Positions 63,431 to 64,000 of a DNA stretch of 64,000 bases are shown piece by piece. Under the pieces are notes generated by a model. The model worked only from the letters and a program-made list of their open reading frames with translations, was not told where the DNA came from and did not search any database. Each line of letters starts with the position of its first letter. Positions within the stretch are counted from its first letter, which is position 1. Made by a program: the position numbers and the translations under genes. Source of the stretch: Bradyrhizobium sp. sBnM-33 (lineage in GTDB: Bacteria > Pseudomonadota > Alphaproteobacteria > Rhizobiales > Xanthobacteraceae); assembly GCF_032917945.1 (NCBI RefSeq), contig NZ_CP136624.1:2294001-2358000 (forward strand), in the 5' to 3' direction.

Positions 63431-64000
63431 CTATTGCCGTGGGTCAGGGGGGTGGAGATATCGCGCTTCCGCACGGGCGAGCTCGTCGTACCTCAACAAA
63501 TCGAAGACCTCATCGAGCGTTGCGATATCTGGCTCAATGCCGGCAATGCCTTCCTCAGCGATAATGCGGCCGCAGACGTGCCGCATTGCCGCTATTGCAG
63601 CTCGCATGGAGTGGTTGGCCCAGATCACTGTGGAGATGCTGGCATCCCGATATTTAGAGACCGGTGTTCGATAGTATTTCGTTGGAACGATTACGACTGG
63701 TAGGCAGTTCTGCCAGGCACTCGCGAACGAGAGGATCTCGTCCGCGGTGCTCTTGCGCGAGTGAATGAGGATCGCGTCGGCTCCCGCGGCCGCGTAAGCG
63801 CTAGCGCGTAAAATTGCCTCGTCCATTCCATGGCCGGCGATCAGCGCTTCGATCCGGGCCACGAGGACCAAGTCGTCCGCGACTGTATCTTTCACTGCCC
63901 GCAGCCGGCCGGAAAATTCGTCGATATCGGCTAGAGGATGCCTATCGCCAACAAACGAGTTCATCTTCGGAAAACAGCTGTCCTCCAGCGCAATCCCGGC
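63431..64000 (-). CDS. pepM: Phosphoenolpyruvate mutase, C-terminal part (5' end outside window)
   Basis: Interconverts PEP and 3-phosphonopyruvate, the entry step of nearly all C-P biosynthesis. At the window edge it reads ALEDSCFPKMNSFVGD: the Asn of the PEP-mutase motif EDKxxPKxNS is present (Lys of EDK is Ser). Further mutase marks are ARIEALIAGHGMDEAI, ILIHSRKSTADE, VIVPTKYYRTP and VIWANHSMRA. These differ from the two hydrolase-type paralogues at 31075 and 39255, which have Thr in the motif and lack KYY. No phosphonopyruvate decarboxylase (ppd) is seen inside the window. About 190 residues are visible. Confidence 0.9.
   Translation of the reverse strand, partial: AGIALEDSCFPKMNSFVGDRHPLADIDEFSGRLRAVKDTVADDLVLVARIEALIAGHGMDEAILRASAYAAAGADAILIHSRKSTADEILSFASAWQNCLPVVIVPTKYYRTPVSKYRDASISTVIWANHSMRAAIAAMRHVCGRIIAEEGIAGIEPDIATLDEVFDLLRYDELARAEARYLHPPDPRQ

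Noticed and set aside
1..64000. tRNA, rRNA or tRNA-linked att site
   Set aside because: None recognised by eye on either strand; an island-integration site was therefore not assigned. A tRNA scan would settle this.

Overview
The window looks like an accessory (genomic-island type) stretch of a high-GC alphaproteobacterium, most likely a rhizobial or Bradyrhizobium-like member of the Hyphomicrobiales. This rests on the insertion sequence (IS) mix (IS21, IS630, ISL3, IS481, IS1182, ISNCY-like, recombinase-in-trio elements) and on the style of the metabolic genes; no rRNA or tRNA gene was seen to confirm it. It opens with the 3' part of a core gene, pyruvate carboxylase, and mobile DNA begins about 110 bp after its stop.

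Region 1 (1783-30660) is a mobile-element scrapyard. Two related ISNCY-like elements sandwich a frameshifted IS630 copy, followed by an IS5 fragment. A glutathione-synthetase-like ATP-grasp gene is split by an IS21 element. That element's istB is split by a recombinase-in-trio (RIT) element, whose ritB is split in turn by a second RIT, making four nested layers (8031-18830). After an aldo/keto reductase, a second nest follows: an amidohydrolase gene split by another IS21, whose istA carries a third, end-truncated RIT (21780-28516). A decayed second IS630 copy closes this part.

Region 2 (29753-45941) reads as two partly degraded copies of one phosphonoalanine-utilisation locus. The parts are a LysR regulator, phosphonopyruvate hydrolase (290 aa, Thr in the EDKTFPKVTS motif), an aminotransferase, a CUT1-type ABC importer and a DcaP-like porin. 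Three LysR copies (one intact, one frameshifted, one split by an ISL3 element) and three copies of a LysR-type operator box are visible. In one locus the importer has been deleted down to the last ~45 codons of its ATPase gene.

Region 3 (46156-51734) holds an IS481 element with a clean 7-bp target duplication, a threonine-dehydratase-like enzyme, an alanine-racemase-family protein, a metallophosphoesterase and a GntR/UTRA regulator.

Region 4 (51969-64000, all minus strand) is the most interesting. Reading 5'->3' on the minus strand: PEP mutase (pepM, partial), class I aminotransferase, a LicC/PntC-type nucleotidyltransferase, a CDP-alcohol phosphatidyltransferase, a SelA/DgaE-like PLP enzyme with an extra C-terminal domain, an SDR, a DAO-type flavoenzyme, a MocR-type aminotransferase, RidA, an FMN monooxygenase and an MFS exporter. 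The first four steps suggest phosphonopyruvate -> phosphonoalanine (or another aminophosphonate) -> CMP-phosphonate -> phosphonolipid-type product. The same DNA segment therefore appears to carry genes to make a C-P compound and genes to break one down.
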